Positions 24,276-25,455 of a DNA stretch of 25,455 nt are shown here, piece after piece; positions within the stretch are counted from its first letter, which is position 1, and each line of letters starts with the position of its first letter. The position numbers were made by a program, and so were the translations under genes. Below the pieces are notes generated by a model. The model worked only from the letters and a program-made list of their open reading frames with translations. It was not told where the DNA came from and searched no databases. The stretch lies in contig CAZXOP010000013.1 in the NCBI GenBank assembly GCA_964642235.1, positions 1 to 25,455 of the forward strand. Reading direction: 5' to 3'. The DNA comes from CAYSND01 sp964642235. Its GTDB lineage: Bacteria; Bacteroidota; Bacteroidia; Bacteroidales; UBA932.

Positions 24276-24301
24276 AAAAGTCGCCTTTAGGGGCGACTTT
24301 T
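24276..24301. terminator. Bidirectional terminator
   Basis: A 10-bp stem (AAAAGTCGCC with GGCGACTTTT) encloses a 6-nt loop. On the minus strand six T follow the GC part, so it is a good terminator for the RRM gene, 27 nt after its stop. On the plus strand four T and then AATTT follow, so it may also end transcripts from the repeat-rich region. Confidence 0.85.
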
Positions 24302-24328
24302 AATTTACTTAGGTTTAGCTAAAGGAGA

Positions 24329-24589
24329 TTATTGTTGTTCCTCTTTAGGAGGTCTTTCGTTTGCCACAGCAACACTAATGGTACGCCCCATGTGCTCTGT
24401 CCCATTTAGTGCAGCAATAGCTGCCATTCCATCTGCTTCGGACATCTCAACAAAGCCATATCCTCTCGAACGGCGAGTATCACGATTAACAATAATTCTT
24501 GCGGCGGTAATTTCGCCATAAGGTGAAAAGAGTTCGATTAGATCCTCTTTTCTTGCTCTGAAATTCAGGCTGGATACAAAAATATTCAT
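24329..24589 (-). CDS. Small RRM RNA-binding protein
   Basis: An 86-residue single RNA-recognition motif. RNP2 is 'IFVSSLNF' (3-10) and RNP1 is 'RGYGFVEM' (42-49), both with the aromatic residues that stack on RNA bases. A short acidic/proline tail (about 78-86) follows. Bacteroidota lack Hfq in many species and carry such stand-alone RRM proteins, which are thought to bind mRNAs and small RNAs. It is monocistronic, with its own promoter and terminator, and points at the repeat-rich region, tail first. Confidence 0.93.
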   Translation of the reverse strand: MNIFVSSLNFRARKEDLIELFSPYGEITAARIIVNRDTRRSRGYGFVEMSEADGMAAIAALNGTEHMGRTISVAVANERPPKEEQQ

Positions 24590-24635
24590 ATATATATTCA
24601 GAAAAATGAAGTAAGTTCAAGTTTCAATCTTAACG

Positions 24636-24667
24636 CAAAGATATAAAGAAATTTAAAAAAAATCAAA
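24636..24667 (-). promoter_or_regulatory. Promoter of the RRM protein gene
   Basis: On the minus strand TTTG (24667-24664) and TATCTTTG (24643-24636) are 20 nt apart, a complete Bacteroidota -33/-7 promoter. It gives a leader of about 40 nt. No terminator hairpin is visible between the upstream amidophosphoribosyltransferase stop and this promoter. Confidence 0.8.
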
Positions 24668-24680
24668 CTTCATAAAAAAA

Positions 24681-25455
24681 TTATAACCCTCCAAAACTAC
24701 TGCCGTCAAAACAATGTGTGCAGATTTTATCTTTAGGGAGTCCTATCGCACTTACAAGGTGGTCAATGGAGTTAAACTGAAGCGTGGCAAGATTCAACTC
24801 TTTCCTAATATGCTCTATCATATCACGATACTCTTGAGTGGTGTTCTTTACATATTTGCCGATATTTTTATCGTGAGCCCCTTCTCTCATTAAGATAAAT
24901 CTACGGGCAACCAGTTCTAAAGGGGAGCGCGATTCGGAGAAATTTAGAAATTCGCAGGGGAAAAGGAGAGGGGGACAACTTATTCTGGCATGAATCTCTT
25001 TAGCACCATAATCATATAGATGTTTTACATTATCCCTTAACTGAGTCCCTCTGACAATAGAGTCATCACAAAATATGATTCTTTTCTCTCTAAGAAGGTG
25101 ATTATTAGGAATAAGTTTCATCTTGGCCACCAAATTTCTGATATTTTGATTAGCAGGGGTGAAACTACGGGGCCATGTAGGGGTGTATTTTACTATTGCG
25201 TTTCTATATGGAACCTTCTTCCCGTCAGAATAACCTATTGCCATACATGTTCCCGAATCGGGGATGGAAGAGACTACATCTATAGGAGTTTTATCCTTTT
25301 GTCCCATCTTAAATCCAAGAGCGTAACGAACATCATCGACATTTATATTTTCGTAGCAGCTAACAGGGTATCCATAATATACCCATAGGAAAGAGCAGAT
25401 CTGCATCTTCTCCTTCGCCTTTACTATTGTAGTTATCCCCTCAGGCTGTAGCATA
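24681..25455 (-). CDS. Amidophosphoribosyltransferase-like protein, C-terminal part (cut by window end)
   Basis: The last 257 residues or so of a PurF-family enzyme, which makes 5-phosphoribosylamine from PRPP and glutamine in purine synthesis. The phosphoribosyltransferase half is visible: 'SIPDSGTCMAIGYS', then 'PNNHLLREKRIIFCDDSIVRGTQL', where 'FCDDSIVRGTQL' is the PRPP-binding loop, and a Cys-bearing end 'CTHCFDGSSFGG'. The N-terminal glutaminase half with its catalytic Cys lies beyond the window, so the start cannot be given; the Met encoded at 25452-25454 is probably internal. Bacteroidota can carry two such paralogues, and I cannot tell which this is. Confidence 0.85.
   Translation of the reverse strand, partial: MLQPEGITTIVKAKEKMQICSFLWVYYGYPVSCYENINVDDVRYALGFKMGQKDKTPIDVVSSIPDSGTCMAIGYSDGKKVPYRNAIVKYTPTWPRSFTPANQNIRNLVAKMKLIPNNHLLREKRIIFCDDSIVRGTQLRDNVKHLYDYGAKEIHARISCPPLLFPCEFLNFSESRSPLELVARRFILMREGAHDKNIGKYVKNTTQEYRDMIEHIRKELNLATLQFNSIDHLVSAIGLPKDKICTHCFDGSSFGGL

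Overview
This is an AT-rich window from a Bacteroidota genome, most likely order Bacteroidales. The evidence is: promoter boxes of the Bacteroidota form (TAnnTTTG, twice with a well-spaced TTTG upstream), weak or absent Shine-Dalgarno sequences, a secreted S46 dipeptidyl-peptidase, a small RRM RNA-binding protein, and a surface-polysaccharide locus of Bacteroidales type. I cannot name a species.

Positions 255-18468 look like one long plus-strand operon for a Wzx/Wzy-type surface polysaccharide. All gaps between genes are 22 nt or less, and several genes overlap. It opens with a hybrid histidine kinase (PAS repeats, GAF, HisKA, HATPase, receiver, Hpt) whose first PAS domain is split by a frame change. 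A stand-alone receiver protein, a Wza-like export lipoprotein and a Wzc-like co-polymerase with a degraded kinase site follow. Next come a Wzx-like flippase, a glycosyltransferase, a Wzy-like polymerase, a three-domain protein (APH-like kinase, nucleotidyltransferase, thymidylate-kinase-like), a hexapeptide acyltransferase, three more glycosyltransferases and a WecA-like initiating sugar-phosphate transferase. WecA would load the first sugar on undecaprenyl phosphate, the glycosyltransferases and acyltransferase would complete the repeat unit, Wzx would flip it, Wzy would polymerise it, and Wzc/Wza would set length and export it.

Positions 18469-22969 carry three unrelated genes: an orphan AAA ATPase of the DUF4143 type, preceded by a 13-nt element present three times in alternating orientation; on the minus strand, an AI-2E/PerM-family membrane protein; and divergently from it, an S46 peptidase with the Arg that marks the Asp/Glu-specific DPP11 type. 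The last two share a 25-bp perfect palindrome over their promoters.

Positions 22970-24275 hold about 1.3 kb with no convincing gene but much structure: a stem that can pair with either of two partners, three consecutive long hairpins, and diverged tandem repeats that form nested hairpins. This is the best candidate here for an undescribed element, possibly a large structured RNA. A bidirectional terminator separates it from a minus-strand RRM protein gene with a strong promoter. The window ends inside an amidophosphoribosyltransferase gene.
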